This document shows positions 1 to 9,023 of a DNA stretch of 64,000 nucleotides, in pieces (position 1 is the stretch's first letter; each line of letters starts with the position of its first letter). Origin of the DNA: Clostridium sp. (lineage in GTDB: Bacteria; Bacillota; Clostridia; Clostridiales; Clostridiaceae); assembly GCF_016650035.1 (NCBI RefSeq), contig NZ_JAENWM010000001.1, forward strand, positions 1 to 64,000. The letters are read 5' to 3'. The translations under genes and the position numbers were made by a program. The notes below the pieces were generated by a model that saw only the letters and a program-made list of their open reading frames with translations, did not search any database and was not told where the DNA came from.

Positions 1-129
1 ATTGATAAGTATATTATATATTATAATAATTATAGGTATCAATGGGACTTAAAAAAAATGACCCCTGTACAATACAGAAATCATCTCTTGTCTTGTTAAT
101 CTTCTTTTTTTAGAATGTCCTTGACATAG

Positions 130-282
130 GTACCAGTTTATAAGAAAGAAATGAAGAAAAAAATGATAAATCCAATGAAGGAACTTATTGATAATGGAAC
201 TATAACAAAAGAACAAGAAAAAGAAATACAGAAGATATTACCTAATCATAAACATGGTCACCAGGATAACGAAAAGAACTAG
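130..282 (+). pseudogene. C-terminal fragment of a small Lys/Glu-rich protein
   Basis: An open frame runs from just after an in-frame TAG (127-129) to the TAG at 280-282. From the ATG at 151 it encodes 43 residues beginning MKKKMINPMKELIDNG, then a Lys/Glu-rich helix and a His-rich tail. No ribosome-binding site precedes the ATG and the frame stays open upstream of it, so this looks like the surviving end of a longer gene. The helix resembles the short repeat seen in DUF2680/SHOCT-like tails (inference, weak). A clean terminator follows at once, which supports a former transcription unit. Confidence 0.35.
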
Positions 283-286
283 TGGA

Positions 287-319
287 AACTACCAAGGCAC
301 ACGCTTTGGTAGTTTTTGC
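287..319 (+). terminator. Rho-independent terminator before galE
   Basis: A perfect 9-bp stem (AACTACCAA / TTGGTAGTT) is followed by a short T-run. It closes the upstream remnant and isolates galE. Confidence 0.8.
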
Positions 320-417
320 TATGTATTTAATAAAAAAATTATAATTAAAATAATCAGATGTGTTAAAATGATATAGGAAGATAATTAATAAATGTGATTT
401 TAGGGGAGGATTTTTTT

Positions 418-1404
418 ATGGCTATTTTAGTATGTGGAGGAGCAGGTTACATTGGAAGTCATATGGTAGCTGAGCTTTTAGAAAAAGGCGAAGAGGTAGT
501 TGTTTTAGATAATTTTCAAAAGGGACATCACGATTCATTACTTGGTGGAAAGCTTTACGCTGGAGATTTAAGAGACGATGTAATACTTAATAAGGTTTTT
601 ACGGAGAATAATATAGATGCAGTTATAGATTTTGCGGCAGATTCATTAGTTGGGGAAAGCGTTACGGAGCCCCTAAAGTATTTTGAAAATAACATTGGAT
701 CTACTATAAATTTACTTAAGGCTATGAGAGATCATAAAGTTAAATACATAGTGTTTTCTTCTACTGCAGCAACTTATGGAGAGCCGGATAATATTCCTAT
801 TCTTGAAGAGGATAAAACTTTTCCAACTAATCCTTATGGGGAATCAAAACTTGCGGTTGAGAAGATTTTAAAATGGTGTGATAATGCTTATGGAATAAAA
901 TATACTGCTCTAAGATATTTCAATGCAGCAGGAGCACATGTAAGCGGTAAAATAGGAGAAGATCATAGACCAGAATCTCATTTAATTCCTATTATACTTC
1001 AGGTGGCTCTTGGACAAAGAGAAAAAATCATGGTATTTGGGGAGGATTACGATACGGCTGATGGTACTTGTGTTAGAGATTACGTACATGTATCAGACCT
1101 TGCCAGTGCTCATCTTCTTGCAGTGAAAAGGCTTAGACGTGGCGCGGATAGCGTAACATGTAATCTTGGAAACGGTAAGGGATTTTCTGTTAAAGAGGTA
1201 ATAGATGTAACTAGAAAAGTTACGGGAAAGGAGATAAAATCAGAAATGGCACCTAGACGTGCTGGAGATCCTGCAGTACTTATAGCTTCTAGTGAAAAGG
1301 CTAAGAAAATTCTTGGATGGGAGCCTAAATGTGATTCATTGCAAACAATAATCGAAACAGCATGGGCGTGGCATGAAGGGCATCCAAATGGGTACGAGAA
1401 ATAA
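418..1404 (+). CDS. galE: UDP-glucose 4-epimerase
   Basis: Interconverts UDP-glucose and UDP-galactose in the cytosol, feeding the Leloir pathway and surface-polysaccharide precursors. The 328-residue protein has the NAD-binding Rossmann motif GGAGYIGS at residues 7-14, the catalytic Ser-Ser-Thr near 114-116, and the short-chain dehydrogenase pair Tyr140-x3-Lys144 in NPYGESK. The length is normal for GalE. I chose the ATG at 418 because GGGGAGG lies 8-9 nt upstream; the frame also opens at a GTG (394) with no ribosome site. It appears monocistronic: a terminator precedes it and another follows at 1526-1572. No galT or galK lies nearby, so a role in cell-surface sugar supply is as likely as galactose catabolism (inference). 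Confidence 0.95.
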   Translation: MAILVCGGAGYIGSHMVAELLEKGEEVVVLDNFQKGHHDSLLGGKLYAGDLRDDVILNKVFTENNIDAVIDFAADSLVGESVTEPLKYFENNIGSTINLLKAMRDHKVKYIVFSSTAATYGEPDNIPILEEDKTFPTNPYGESKLAVEKILKWCDNAYGIKYTALRYFNAAGAHVSGKIGEDHRPESHLIPIILQVALGQREKIMVFGEDYDTADGTCVRDYVHVSDLASAHLLAVKRLRRGADSVTCNLGNGKGFSVKEVIDVTRKVTGKEIKSEMAPRRAGDPAVLIASSEKAKKILGWEPKCDSLQTIIETAWAWHEGHPNGYEK

Positions 1405-1525
1405 GTGAGGTCTACTGCATGCCTTGCGATAAGAGCTCGAAACTAGAATTTCTAAAATCAATTTCAATAGTTTTTCTTTTCTTATTGCAATTAACTTTGT
1501 AGAAACTTGATAGTTTTGATATTTT

Positions 1526-1572
1526 ACTATAGCCTCACCATAATTCTTTTAGACGGTAGCCTATAGTTTTTT
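1526..1572 (+). terminator. Terminator downstream of galE
   Basis: Stem ACTATAG / CTATAGT, extended through small bulges by CT and ACC pairing with GGT and AG, runs into TTTTTT. The rest of the 1405-1765 gap shows no coding frame with a ribosome site and nothing I recognise. Confidence 0.6.
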
Positions 1573-1765
1573 AGTGAATAAAACTAAGATGGTATATCAA
1601 AAATGTCATAAACTTCTGGAAATCACTTCTTATTAGCAACAGATATCAGAATAAGGTACGTTAGTGCCTCTATGCGCTGTGGGAATCTAAGGCTTACTCA
1701 AACTGTTGCGAAGAAACTCATTTGTACTTTTTAAGAGTTCTGTGTTAAATAATCGAGAAAAAAAT

Positions 1766-2104
1766 ATGAAAAAAATAAAAAAATTGTACAAGTTTCCAAT
1801 GGATGGATTGCATGTACAATTTTTTTGTTTGATTGTAATAATTACTGTTTATTTAGCTAATACTAGTTGCACGCCATATTTGTTTTTAAAATCTTTTTCT
1901 TTTTTAGAACATTCAGCAACAGAAGAACTTTTAAGGAATGTAGTTATAGAAATTAATATAATTATATTTCTAAATAACAAATTAATTTTCATAACTTATC
2001 TCCTTTCGACGTTTTATTATATTGTTATTTTGCCCGAAAATAAAATTAAAAGACTATTGAATCATAGGAAATTTGCTAAAATTTATACATGGTATAAATG
2101 TTAA
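1766..2104 (+). CDS. Hypothetical small membrane protein
   Basis: I do not recognise this protein. From the ATG at 1766 it has 112 residues: a Lys-rich N-terminus (MKKIKKLYK), a hydrophobic segment at about 18-32, a middle part with one Cys, a second hydrophobic stretch at about 62-90 rich in Ile and Leu, and a basic C-terminus. This predicts two membrane passes. An upstream ATG at 1706 extends the frame but neither start has a good ribosome site. It is followed by a strong bidirectional terminator shared with the convergent MutS-like gene. It may be a lineage-specific gene or a chance ORF in AT-rich DNA. Confidence 0.35.
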   Translation: MKKIKKLYKFPMDGLHVQFFCLIVIITVYLANTSCTPYLFLKSFSFLEHSATEELLRNVVIEINIIIFLNNKLIFITYLLSTFYYIVILPENKIKRLLNHRKFAKIYTWYKC

Positions 2105-2138
2105 AACTCAAATAAAACGGAAATTAAATATAAAAAAA

Positions 2139-2169
2139 CAGAGTATATTTTCAATTAAAATATACTCTG
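2139..2169. terminator. Bidirectional terminator between convergent genes
   Basis: A perfect 13-bp stem (CAGAGTATATTTT / AAAATATACTCTG) with a 5-nt loop is flanked by A-runs on the left and A/T on the right, so it can serve both the plus-strand ORF and the minus-strand MutS-like gene. Confidence 0.85.
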
Positions 2170-2183
2170 AAAAAAAATTGAAA

Positions 2184-4007
2184 TTATTTTGGAATTACCA
2201 TATCATTTGGAATTTTAAGGCCTGCCATTTTCATTAAGTATAGTGCGTTTCTAGTGGTAGATACACCACTTCTGAGCTTATAATCAAAGTATAATTTATC
2301 ATCTTTATAGTATTCTTTAAGATGATAATTTTTAACTTTTTTGTTTGTATTCTCTATGTCGCCTAGTTCTAAGTCATGTGTAGATACAAAGCCTAATGCA
2401 TTCTCGTTACTTAATTTTGTTACCAAAACTGTAGCACCAGTATGTCTATCTATAGAGTTAGTTCCTTTGAAAATTTCATCTAGCAAGAAAAAAATTGGTT
2501 CTTTATTTTCTGTAGCACTTACAAGGGTTTTTATTCTTAAAAGCTCTGCATAGAATGAGGAAATATTTTTTTCTAAATTATCACTTGTTCTCATGCAAGT
2601 GTATATATCCATAATAGAGCAAATAAAACTTTTTCCACATACGGGAGCGCCAGCATAGGCTAAAACTAAGTTAATTCCTGTAGTTCGAAGTAGTGTGCTT
2701 TTTCCAGACATATTAGAACCAGTTATTAATAGAATGTTTTGTGATTTTTCTATGTTAATATCATTATATATTCGGTTGCTTCCAAGTAATGGATGGCCTA
2801 AGTTTTGAGCTTTAAAAATAGGGGACCCGGTCTGGAATTTTGGTGTTGCCCAATCGCTGTTCTCATAGGCGATAATTGATAAGCTATTTAAGGCTTCAAT
2901 TTCACCTATAACTTCTAGCCAAGTCTGTAAAAATGGACCGCTATTTTTTTTAAAGCGCTGCAGATTTATTAAACATTGATAATCCCAAAGAAGGAGGATA
3001 TTTATAGGCAAATAGTACATGTTTTTTCTATCAGATATTAAGTTTACTAGTTTTACTAATTTTTTTATCTGAGAAGAAGCTGTTACTCCATCCTCATTTA
3101 CAAGTTTAGCTCTTAATTCTATTAAATACTCAGAGCTAAAGGTCTTTTTTTCTATATGCATAAGCAGTTTATTATATATAAGAATGGTATCTTTATATTG
3201 GTGTACAGTGTCCAAACTGAGGCTTATCTCTTTAAATCCAATTGAAAGCAGTATTATATGCAGTACAACGATTATAAGAGCTATTTTATAGGATATAATA
3301 GAAAAAATAAAAGATGCCACAAGAAGGGATAGAGTTATTATTGGAAGTGCCCTTACTATAATTATTACCCAGGATTTTAGGAAAAACTCATTTTTATCCT
3401 TTACCCATTCATATAATTTCTCTGGGTTATGATTTTTATGTTCGCTAAGGATTGCTTCCGCTTGGAATCTTTGTCTCCATCCAAGAATGCTCGCCAATTC
3501 TTTTATAGATTTTTGTCTTTTATATATTTCCTCAATGCTATAAATAGGCTTTGATAGTGCATCCTTTAGTTTTTTTCTTCCAAGATAAGTTATACAGGTG
3601 TTTATCCATTGAAAAAGGGAGTTTTCACCAAATATATCTAGGTCTTTAGTGTAATGATGATCTTCATCAGAGAACTCCTCACCATTATCTAAGAAATCCT
3701 TCCAATTGTTATTGTTACGTTTTATTGAATTTTCATTAATTTCGCATAAAATAGAGCAACGAATTTTATTGTATTTTAGCTTGTTATGATTAATGGCCAA
3801 AAACACAAATATGATTGAGGTGGCAATTATTGCAGAAAGACTTAGGTAATAAGTATTCCGCACATAGAAGAAAACTGTAAAGCCCAGGCCGCTTGCAAAG
3901 ATCAAAAGCCTTAATAAACCTATAAAACTTATGGCTTCATTTTGTTTTTTTAATAGATAATTGTAATGCTTTTTTTCATTAATATAAAGTGGTTTTTTAG
4001 TTTCCAT
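2184..4007 (-). CDS. Membrane-anchored MutS-family ATPase
   Basis: 607-residue MutS-related protein lacking the N-terminal mismatch-recognition domain. Hydrophobic pairs at about 32-70 and 213-256 predict four membrane spans, which canonical MutS and MutS2 do not have. The C-terminal half carries the MutS ATPase (domain V): Walker A GSNMSGKST at about 430-438, then Walker B with LLDEIFKGTN and the STHD switch motif. No Smr endonuclease domain follows. Proteins like this are annotated as MutS family in clostridia but their function is unproven. A mismatch-repair role is doubtful: DNA-reading residues are absent and the membrane anchor suggests a different substrate. The start has AGGAGG 6 nt upstream. 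It sits just downstream of pepA on the same strand. Confidence 0.85.
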   Translation of the reverse strand: METKKPLYINEKKHYNYLLKKQNEAISFIGLLRLLIFASGLGFTVFFYVRNTYYLSLSAIIATSIIFVFLAINHNKLKYNKIRCSILCEINENSIKRNNNNWKDFLDNGEEFSDEDHHYTKDLDIFGENSLFQWINTCITYLGRKKLKDALSKPIYSIEEIYKRQKSIKELASILGWRQRFQAEAILSEHKNHNPEKLYEWVKDKNEFFLKSWVIIIVRALPIITLSLLVASFIFSIISYKIALIIVVLHIILLSIGFKEISLSLDTVHQYKDTILIYNKLLMHIEKKTFSSEYLIELRAKLVNEDGVTASSQIKKLVKLVNLISDRKNMYYLPINILLLWDYQCLINLQRFKKNSGPFLQTWLEVIGEIEALNSLSIIAYENSDWATPKFQTGSPIFKAQNLGHPLLGSNRIYNDINIEKSQNILLITGSNMSGKSTLLRTTGINLVLAYAGAPVCGKSFICSIMDIYTCMRTSDNLEKNISSFYAELLRIKTLVSATENKEPIFFLLDEIFKGTNSIDRHTGATVLVTKLSNENALGFVSTHDLELGDIENTNKKVKNYHLKEYYKDDKLYFDYKLRSGVSTTRNALYLMKMAGLKIPNDMVIPK

Positions 4008-4080
4008 AATATCCTCCTAGGTTCCTCGCTTAGATATATAATATCATACTAAAGGTATTCTCCGCAATTTTCATTATTAG

Positions 4081-4100
4081 GATAATATGCCCATATTATC
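4081..4100. promoter_or_regulatory. Palindrome between pepA and the MutS-like gene
   Basis: A 9-bp perfect inverted repeat, GATAATATG / CATATTATC, with a 2-nt centre lies 74 nt upstream of the MutS-like start. There is no T-run on either side, so an operator is likelier than a terminator (inference). Confidence 0.35.
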
Positions 4101-4131
4101 GTAAAATAACCGTTAATTCTTTATGAACTCT

Positions 4132-5628
4132 TTAATTTTCTAGTTGTTTAATCAAGTGATACAATAATCTAGCGCCTTCACCAGTTCCACCTTTTGAACG
4201 GTAATCACTGTCTTTATCAGTCCAAGAAGTACCTGCTATGTCAAGGTGTAACCAAGGGTTCTCCCCTACAAATTCACCTATGAATAATCCAGCGGTTATA
4301 CTACCAGCGTTTGGGCCTCCTACGTTTTTAAGGTCTGCTACATCAGATTTAATTAACTCTTTATATTCATCGAAGGTAGGTAATTTCCAAACCTTCTCAT
4401 CACATATTTTTGAAGCCATGTCGAGTCTACTAAAAAAGTAATCATTATTTGTAACTACACCAGTAGCTGTGGTACCAAGGGCGTGTAAAACTGACCCAGT
4501 TAATGTGGCTATATCCACTACTTTTGTAGCATGCTCTTTTTCAATTATATAATTCACCGCATCTATAAGGGTTAATCTTCCCTCCGCATCAGTATTAAGT
4601 ACTTCGATGGTTTTGCCACCCATGGAGTTTATTATATCTCCTGGTCTATAACTATTGCCACTAATCATATTTTCACAAGCGGCAACAACTGCAACAACAT
4701 TTACCTTTGCTTTTAGTTTTGTTACAGCAGTCATGGCACCAATTACCGCAGCTGCTCCACCCATATCAGATTTCATCGTAACCATTCCAGCTGTGGGTTT
4801 TATAGACAATCCACCGGAGTCGTACGTAAGTCCTTTACCAACTAAACCTATAATTTCTTCACTGTTTTTAGGGTTGCCGTTATATCTCATTACAATTAAT
4901 GTTGGTGGATTCGTAGATGCTTTAGCTACTTCTAGAAATGCACTCATATTCAATTCTTTTATTGAGTTTTCATCAAATATCTCCACTTCAAAGCCACATT
5001 CATTACCAGCCTTATTAGCTTCATATGCTAGCTCTACGGGCCCTAATAAATTGGCAGGTTCATTTACTAAGGTTCTAGCTAATAAGTTAGCCTGGCCGAG
5101 TATTACGCCTTCATTAATACCCTTATCAATGTTTTTTAATTCATCTTCATTGGAATATATTATGTTGAACTCTTCTAAGTCTTTCGGTTTTCTATCCCCT
5201 TTATACTTATCAAATGTATAATCTGCCATAACTACTGCTTCAGAAATAGTTCGCATAGTTTCACTGGGATTCATTAGGCTTAGTAAATTGTCAATATTTA
5301 AATCAATAGATTTAGATTTAATCTTTGCTGCTTCTTTTACTGATTTTGCTATATTTTTTCGGAGCGTTGCTAGAGTGAAATCTTCTTTTTTTCCAAGCCC
5401 AATTAGGATTATATTTTTAGGATATTGATTTCTAAAGAAATTGACGTTATTAAGTTCGCCGTTTTTGCCATTAATGTCTTCGTTTTCTATTATGAAATTG
5501 ATTTTAGAGAGAGTTTCGCTGTCTAAACCCAAATTCGAATTGTCTAACTTTGAATCCTCAAAAATTGTAATAAGTTTTGTTTGAGCTTCATTATTATATA
5601 ATTTCATACTTTTGCTATTTAATATCAT
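4132..5628 (-). CDS. pepA: Leucyl aminopeptidase (M17 family)
   Basis: Cytosolic metallo-exopeptidase that removes N-terminal residues from peptides. The 498-residue protein has the variable N-terminal domain and the conserved M17 catalytic domain. Visible motifs are GKGLTYDSGGLSIKP (metal ligands Lys and Asp), DMGGAAAV, and the family signature NTDAEGRLTL, which supplies Asp/Glu ligands and the catalytic Arg. Length is normal. GGTGAAGG lies about 5 nt before the ATG. A sigma-A promoter and a Fur-type operator lie directly upstream, so expression may respond to iron or peroxide, which is unusual for a peptidase. It is followed on the same strand by the MutS-like gene after about 124 nt. Confidence 0.95.
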   Translation of the reverse strand: MILNSKSMKLYNNEAQTKLITIFEDSKLDNSNLGLDSETLSKINFIIENEDINGKNGELNNVNFFRNQYPKNIILIGLGKKEDFTLATLRKNIAKSVKEAAKIKSKSIDLNIDNLLSLMNPSETMRTISEAVVMADYTFDKYKGDRKPKDLEEFNIIYSNEDELKNIDKGINEGVILGQANLLARTLVNEPANLLGPVELAYEANKAGNECGFEVEIFDENSIKELNMSAFLEVAKASTNPPTLIVMRYNGNPKNSEEIIGLVGKGLTYDSGGLSIKPTAGMVTMKSDMGGAAAVIGAMTAVTKLKAKVNVVAVVAACENMISGNSYRPGDIINSMGGKTIEVLNTDAEGRLTLIDAVNYIIEKEHATKVVDIATLTGSVLHALGTTATGVVTNNDYFFSRLDMASKICDEKVWKLPTFDEYKELIKSDVADLKNVGGPNAGSITAGLFIGEFVGENPWLHLDIAGTSWTDKDSDYRSKGGTGEGARLLYHLIKQLEN

Positions 5629-5671
5629 AATCCTTCACCTTCTCTTTCATTCCTAAATAATCAATATAAAA

Positions 5672-5686
5672 TGATAATGATTATCA
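5672..5686. promoter_or_regulatory. Fur-type operator upstream of pepA
   Basis: TGATAAT-G-ATTATCA is an exact 7-1-7 dyad of the Fur consensus class; PerR and Zur boxes are close relatives. It sits some 10-24 nt beyond the predicted pepA start of transcription, a position suited to repression. The divergent DMT-transporter gene starts 114 nt away and could share it. Confidence 0.7.
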
Positions 5687-5702
5687 AGTAATACTTAATT
5701 TA

Positions 5703-5731
5703 ATTTTATCGTTAAAGCTTTATTTTGTCAA
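5703..5731 (-). promoter_or_regulatory. Sigma-A promoter of pepA
   Basis: On the minus strand: -35 TTGACA (5731-5726), a 17-bp spacer, -10 TAAAAT (5708-5703). The Fur-type dyad lies immediately downstream. Confidence 0.75.
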
Positions 5732-5799
5732 TGAACTTATTTTTTTATAATCATAGTTGAGCAACAATAATTATGATAAAATAAGGAAAAGGAAGTGAC

Positions 5800-6693
5800 G
5801 TGGTGAAAAAGATATACGGAATAATATTTACTGTAGTATCCTCAGCAGCTTTTGGAGTTATGCCGATTTTTGTAAAAATGGCTTATAGTGCTGGTACAAA
5901 TGTAGTAACAGTAGTATTCCTTAGGTTCTTTTTAGCTGCCTTGATTATACTACCTTATATTATTATTACAAAAAAAGATTTGAGAATAAGTAGGCAAGGG
6001 ATAATACATATTATTAGTTTGGCCATTATAGGATATTCTGCTTCAGCTTATACACTATTTATATCCTATAATTATATAACAGTGGGGGTAGCTACTACGC
6101 TTCATTTTATTTATCCTGTAACAGTAACGGTTTTTGCAGTGATTTTGTACAAAGAAAAATTATACTTTGGTAAAATTTTAGCACTTGGTTTATCCCTTTT
6201 GGGAATCTATATGTTAGTGGGAAATAGTGGCGGTGCATTAAATTTTAAAGGGGTAGCTTTTGCTATTAGCTCAGGTTTTTTTTACGCATATTATGTTATT
6301 GGAGTTTCACATAGTAAGGTTAATAGGATTGATATTTTTGTGCTAACCTTTTATCTAGCCTTAATAGCTGCGCTTATTCTTTTCACAACGGGAATGATTA
6401 GTGGAGGATTAGATTTTAATATGAAACCTTCTGGCTTTTTAGCTTGCGCTGGACTTGCTCTAGTATCTACAGTTTTAGCACTTACGATGTTTTTAAAGGG
6501 TATAAAAATCATAGGGCCTTCTAGTGCTGCTATACTAAGCACTTTAGAGCCGATAGTAAGTATTGTACTTGGTGTGTTAATTCTTAAAGAACAGTTGTCA
6601 TTTAGCATTGTAATTGGAGGCGTGTTGATTTTGTTTTCAGTGCTAATTATTACGCTAGGGCAAAAGGAAAAGTATAGCAAGGGGGATGAGTAA
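5800..6693 (+). CDS. EamA/DMT-family transporter
   Basis: 297-residue integral membrane protein of the drug/metabolite transporter superfamily with ten predicted spans in two EamA repeats (about 5-140 and 150-290). The pattern is typical: the first repeat ends at YKEKLYFGKILALGLSLLG and the second at LKEQLSFSIVIGG. Substrate cannot be told from sequence; relatives export amino acids, nucleosides or metabolites. Two adjacent GTG codons (5800, 5803) can start it; AAGGAAG spacing slightly favours 5803. It is followed after 3 nt by the kinase-like gene, so the two are probably cotranscribed. Confidence 0.9.
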   Translation: MVKKIYGIIFTVVSSAAFGVMPIFVKMAYSAGTNVVTVVFLRFFLAALIILPYIIITKKDLRISRQGIIHIISLAIIGYSASAYTLFISYNYITVGVATTLHFIYPVTVTVFAVILYKEKLYFGKILALGLSLLGIYMLVGNSGGALNFKGVAFAISSGFFYAYYVIGVSHSKVNRIDIFVLTFYLALIAALILFTTGMISGGLDFNMKPSGFLACAGLALVSTVLALTMFLKGIKIIGPSSAAILSTLEPIVSIVLGVLILKEQLSFSIVIGGVLILFSVLIITLGQKEKYSKGDE

Positions 6694-6696
6694 AAA

Positions 6697-7230
6697 TTGA
6701 AAATAACTATAACAGGAGATTTATATTCAGGTAAAAGTACTGTTGCTAAGGCTATAAGTGAGACATTGAAGTATACTTATTTTAGTGTAGGTGATTTACA
6801 ACGGAAATTAGCTATAGAAAATGGAATGTCTATAACAGAGTACAATAAGTATATGCGTGATAATAATTTAGACCATGAGGTTGACAATAAAACTATGGAA
6901 ATTGGAAGAGATAAGGATAATTTTATTTTTGATGCTAGGCTTGCGTGGAATTTTATACCGGATTCTTTTAAGATTTATTTGAAAGTAGATGTAGATGTTT
7001 CGGTGCAGCGGGCTATGAAAGATGATAGGGGTAATTCAGAGAGGTATGCGCAGGTGCAGGATGCTAAGGATAATATAATTGAGAGAAGAAGGCTTGAAGT
7101 TAGTAGATTTAAGGATATTTATGATGTTGATATTGGTGACGAGAGTAATTATGATTTAGTTATAGATACTTCGCATGTTAGTACGGAAGCGGTTATACGG
7201 GAAATATTGGAGGGGATAAAGGAGTATTAA
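6697..7230 (+). CDS. Cytidylate-kinase-like P-loop kinase
   Basis: 177 residues with an N-terminal P-loop GDLYSGKST (about 7-15), a SVGDLQRKLA segment typical of the CMP/AMP kinase substrate region, and a lid-like Arg-rich stretch ERRRLEVSRF. It fits the (d)CMP-kinase-like family found beside transporters and metabolic genes rather than the main Cmk, which is longer. Start is TTG at 6697, supported by a GGGGATGAG ribosome site and by the N-terminal KITITGD strand. It is translationally close to the DMT transporter. The substrate is not established. Confidence 0.8.
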   Translation: MKITITGDLYSGKSTVAKAISETLKYTYFSVGDLQRKLAIENGMSITEYNKYMRDNNLDHEVDNKTMEIGRDKDNFIFDARLAWNFIPDSFKIYLKVDVDVSVQRAMKDDRGNSERYAQVQDAKDNIIERRRLEVSRFKDIYDVDIGDESNYDLVIDTSHVSTEAVIREILEGIKEY

Positions 7231-7268
7231 TTTGTATATCCCATCATATATATTATATATGCAAAGGG

Positions 7269-8381
7269 GTGATGGAGATGAGCATGAGTAACAAAGGTAT
7301 TAAAGGTATTAAACAGGATGGTATGGTGAGAATATTTTTAGGCGTTTTTACATTTATCATTATCTTTTTAATAAGCTTGATTATACCTAAAAGTGCTAGG
7401 GCAGACAATAATGGAGGATATAAAAACTACTTTTATGTTAATGTTGTTAATAATGTATTATCTGTAATACAACCATCAGACAGTGAAATTAACATGAAGA
7501 CTGCAGCATTATCGTTTTTAGGAATTGACGTTTTAAATCCTATAACAATAATAGCAAAAGAGGTTTCATATTTAGATCTAAATAAAGTTAGTAGTGAGGT
7601 AAATAGTGAGAGTAATGAGGATGGAAATTTAATAACATTTATTCTTAACCCCTTTAACTTAGATGATAAGCAAGTAACTAGGTCTAACGCAAAAAGCAAC
7701 GGAATTAATGTGATTGCAGACCTCTATAATCCTAGCTTAAAACAAACTCTAAATAAAGCAAAACCGCGAGTATTAATATATCATTCTCATGCAACTGAAT
7801 CTTATCTCGCCTCAGAAAAAGATACAACTAAAAGTGCCTTTAATATGGATTTAACAAAAAATGTATGCGCTGTAGGAAATGTAATAAAAGAAGAACTAGA
7901 AAAAAATTATGGAATTGCAGTTATACACGATGAGACATTGCATAATGTAGGGGATTATAATGGGTCTTACAAAAAATCTGGAATTACTGTAGATAAGTAT
8001 TTAAAGGCGTATGGAGATTTTGATTTAATTATTGATTTACATAGAGATGGTATAGAAAATAAGAATTTAGTAACCACTAAAATAAACGGCAAAAACGTTG
8101 CCCAGATTATGTTTGTAATGGCAAAGGGAAACCCTAGATATGCCAAGCAGAAAAATCTAGTAGATTCTATGATAGGAATATCAAATAAAATATACCCGAA
8201 TCTTTTAAAGGATATAGAAATTGGTACTGTTAACCGCGGAATTGCTTTTTATAACCAAAATAAAAGTGACAATGCCGTGTTAATAGAAGTAGGTACATAT
8301 ACTAATACTATTGCCGAAGTTAAAAATACTGGTATGTATTTATCGAGAATATTTGCAGAGCAACTAAATGGTAAAAAGTGA
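7269..8381 (+). CDS. spoIIP: Stage II sporulation protein P
   Basis: Cell-wall amidase/endopeptidase of the DMP complex (SpoIID, SpoIIM, SpoIIP) that thins septal peptidoglycan and drives engulfment during sporulation. It has a short cytosolic N-terminus, one membrane span at about 22-44, a linker of about 120 residues, then the catalytic domain. Key segments are IYHSHATESY (zinc-ligand His and Glu region), DLIIDLHRDG and, near the end, AVLIEVGTYTNT, matching the family pattern of metal ligands. At about 370 residues it is slightly short but complete. Several in-frame starts exist (GTG 7269, ATG 7272, ATG 7278); AAAGGGGTG favours ATG 7278. No gpr gene, its usual neighbour, lies beside it here. 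Confidence 0.9.
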   Translation: MMEMSMSNKGIKGIKQDGMVRIFLGVFTFIIIFLISLIIPKSARADNNGGYKNYFYVNVVNNVLSVIQPSDSEINMKTAALSFLGIDVLNPITIIAKEVSYLDLNKVSSEVNSESNEDGNLITFILNPFNLDDKQVTRSNAKSNGINVIADLYNPSLKQTLNKAKPRVLIYHSHATESYLASEKDTTKSAFNMDLTKNVCAVGNVIKEELEKNYGIAVIHDETLHNVGDYNGSYKKSGITVDKYLKAYGDFDLIIDLHRDGIENKNLVTTKINGKNVAQIMFVMAKGNPRYAKQKNLVDSMIGISNKIYPNLLKDIEIGTVNRGIAFYNQNKSDNAVLIEVGTYTNTIAEVKNTGMYLSRIFAEQLNGKK

Positions 8382-8467
8382 TAAATAATAAAAAAGACTT
8401 TAACATAAATCCTCAAATTAATTAATACTATTAATAGTGATTAAATAAACAAAGAGGGGGATTTAGA

Positions 8468-8635
8468 ATGGGAAAACAAAATCGTGGAAGTGCACTGTGG
8501 AATTTGCCATCAAGGGGAAGAGGGACTTGTCCTATATGTAAAACTGAAAGGATTAAATTATTATATGAGTTAACTAATGGCAGTGGTGAGAAAGTTGTGG
8601 TTTGTAAAAGATGTCAACATAAAAAAGTGGAATAA
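8468..8635 (+). CDS. Small zinc-ribbon protein
   Basis: 55-codon gene beginning MGKQNRGSALWNLPSRGRG, with two CxxC pairs (CPIC near 22-25 and CKRC near 47-50) spaced like a single zinc ribbon. The ribosome site AAGAGGGGG ends 8 nt before the ATG. Both knuckles are intact and the basic N-terminus suggests RNA or DNA contact (inference). I believe short proteins of this type recur in clostridia but cannot name a family. It stands alone between spoIIP and a small membrane protein. Confidence 0.75.
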   Translation: MGKQNRGSALWNLPSRGRGTCPICKTERIKLLYELTNGSGEKVVVCKRCQHKKVE

Positions 8636-8710
8636 AAATATTATGAAAATTCTTCCTTTGCTAAAATATAATGGGTAAGTTATACTATTATAAATAATGG
8701 AGGTGTTTTT

Positions 8711-8974
8711 GTGAACGTTGATTTTTCTAATTTTAATCTCAATACCATTATTATGGTTGTGTTAGCCATATTACTTGTGTATCTTGGTATTTCGGTATTT
8801 AAAATGATTGGAAGGATACTAAGTCTTACTATTGGTATATTCCTTTTAATATATGTGCTTAAACAAATAGGTATTTCAATCCCTATATTAACGGATATTC
8901 TAGAAATTCTATTGCAAGTTCTAAATCCACTTATAAATATAATAATAAATTTATTTTCTTCTGTAAGTATTTAG
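8711..8974 (+). CDS. Hypothetical small membrane protein
   Basis: 87 residues from a GTG start with GGAGGTG 7 nt upstream. It has two or three hydrophobic helices (about 12-30, 33-50 and 57-82) and almost no charged residues. Helix ends carry short polar turns. No recognised family. It has its own terminator (9024-9056), so it is probably expressed as a single gene or together with the zinc-ribbon gene. Confidence 0.65.
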   Translation: MNVDFSNFNLNTIIMVVLAILLVYLGISVFKMIGRILSLTIGIFLLIYVLKQIGISIPILTDILEILLQVLNPLINIIINLFSSVSI

Positions 8975-9023
8975 TTCTAGCTTAGGCTAGAAAATTCAAA
9001 AAAGTAAGTAAAGAGAGCTAATG

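Noticed and set aside
1766-2104. Possible AgrD-type cyclic peptide precursor (hydrophobic leader followed by a Cys-containing ANTSCTPYLF stretch and an acidic segment)
   Set aside because: A second long membrane segment follows, the acidic tail typical of AgrD is short, and no agrB gene lies nearby.
4655-5221. 188-codon plus-strand ORF within pepA
   Set aside because: Antisense shadow of a gene with intact catalytic motifs; low-complexity Thr/Ala composition.
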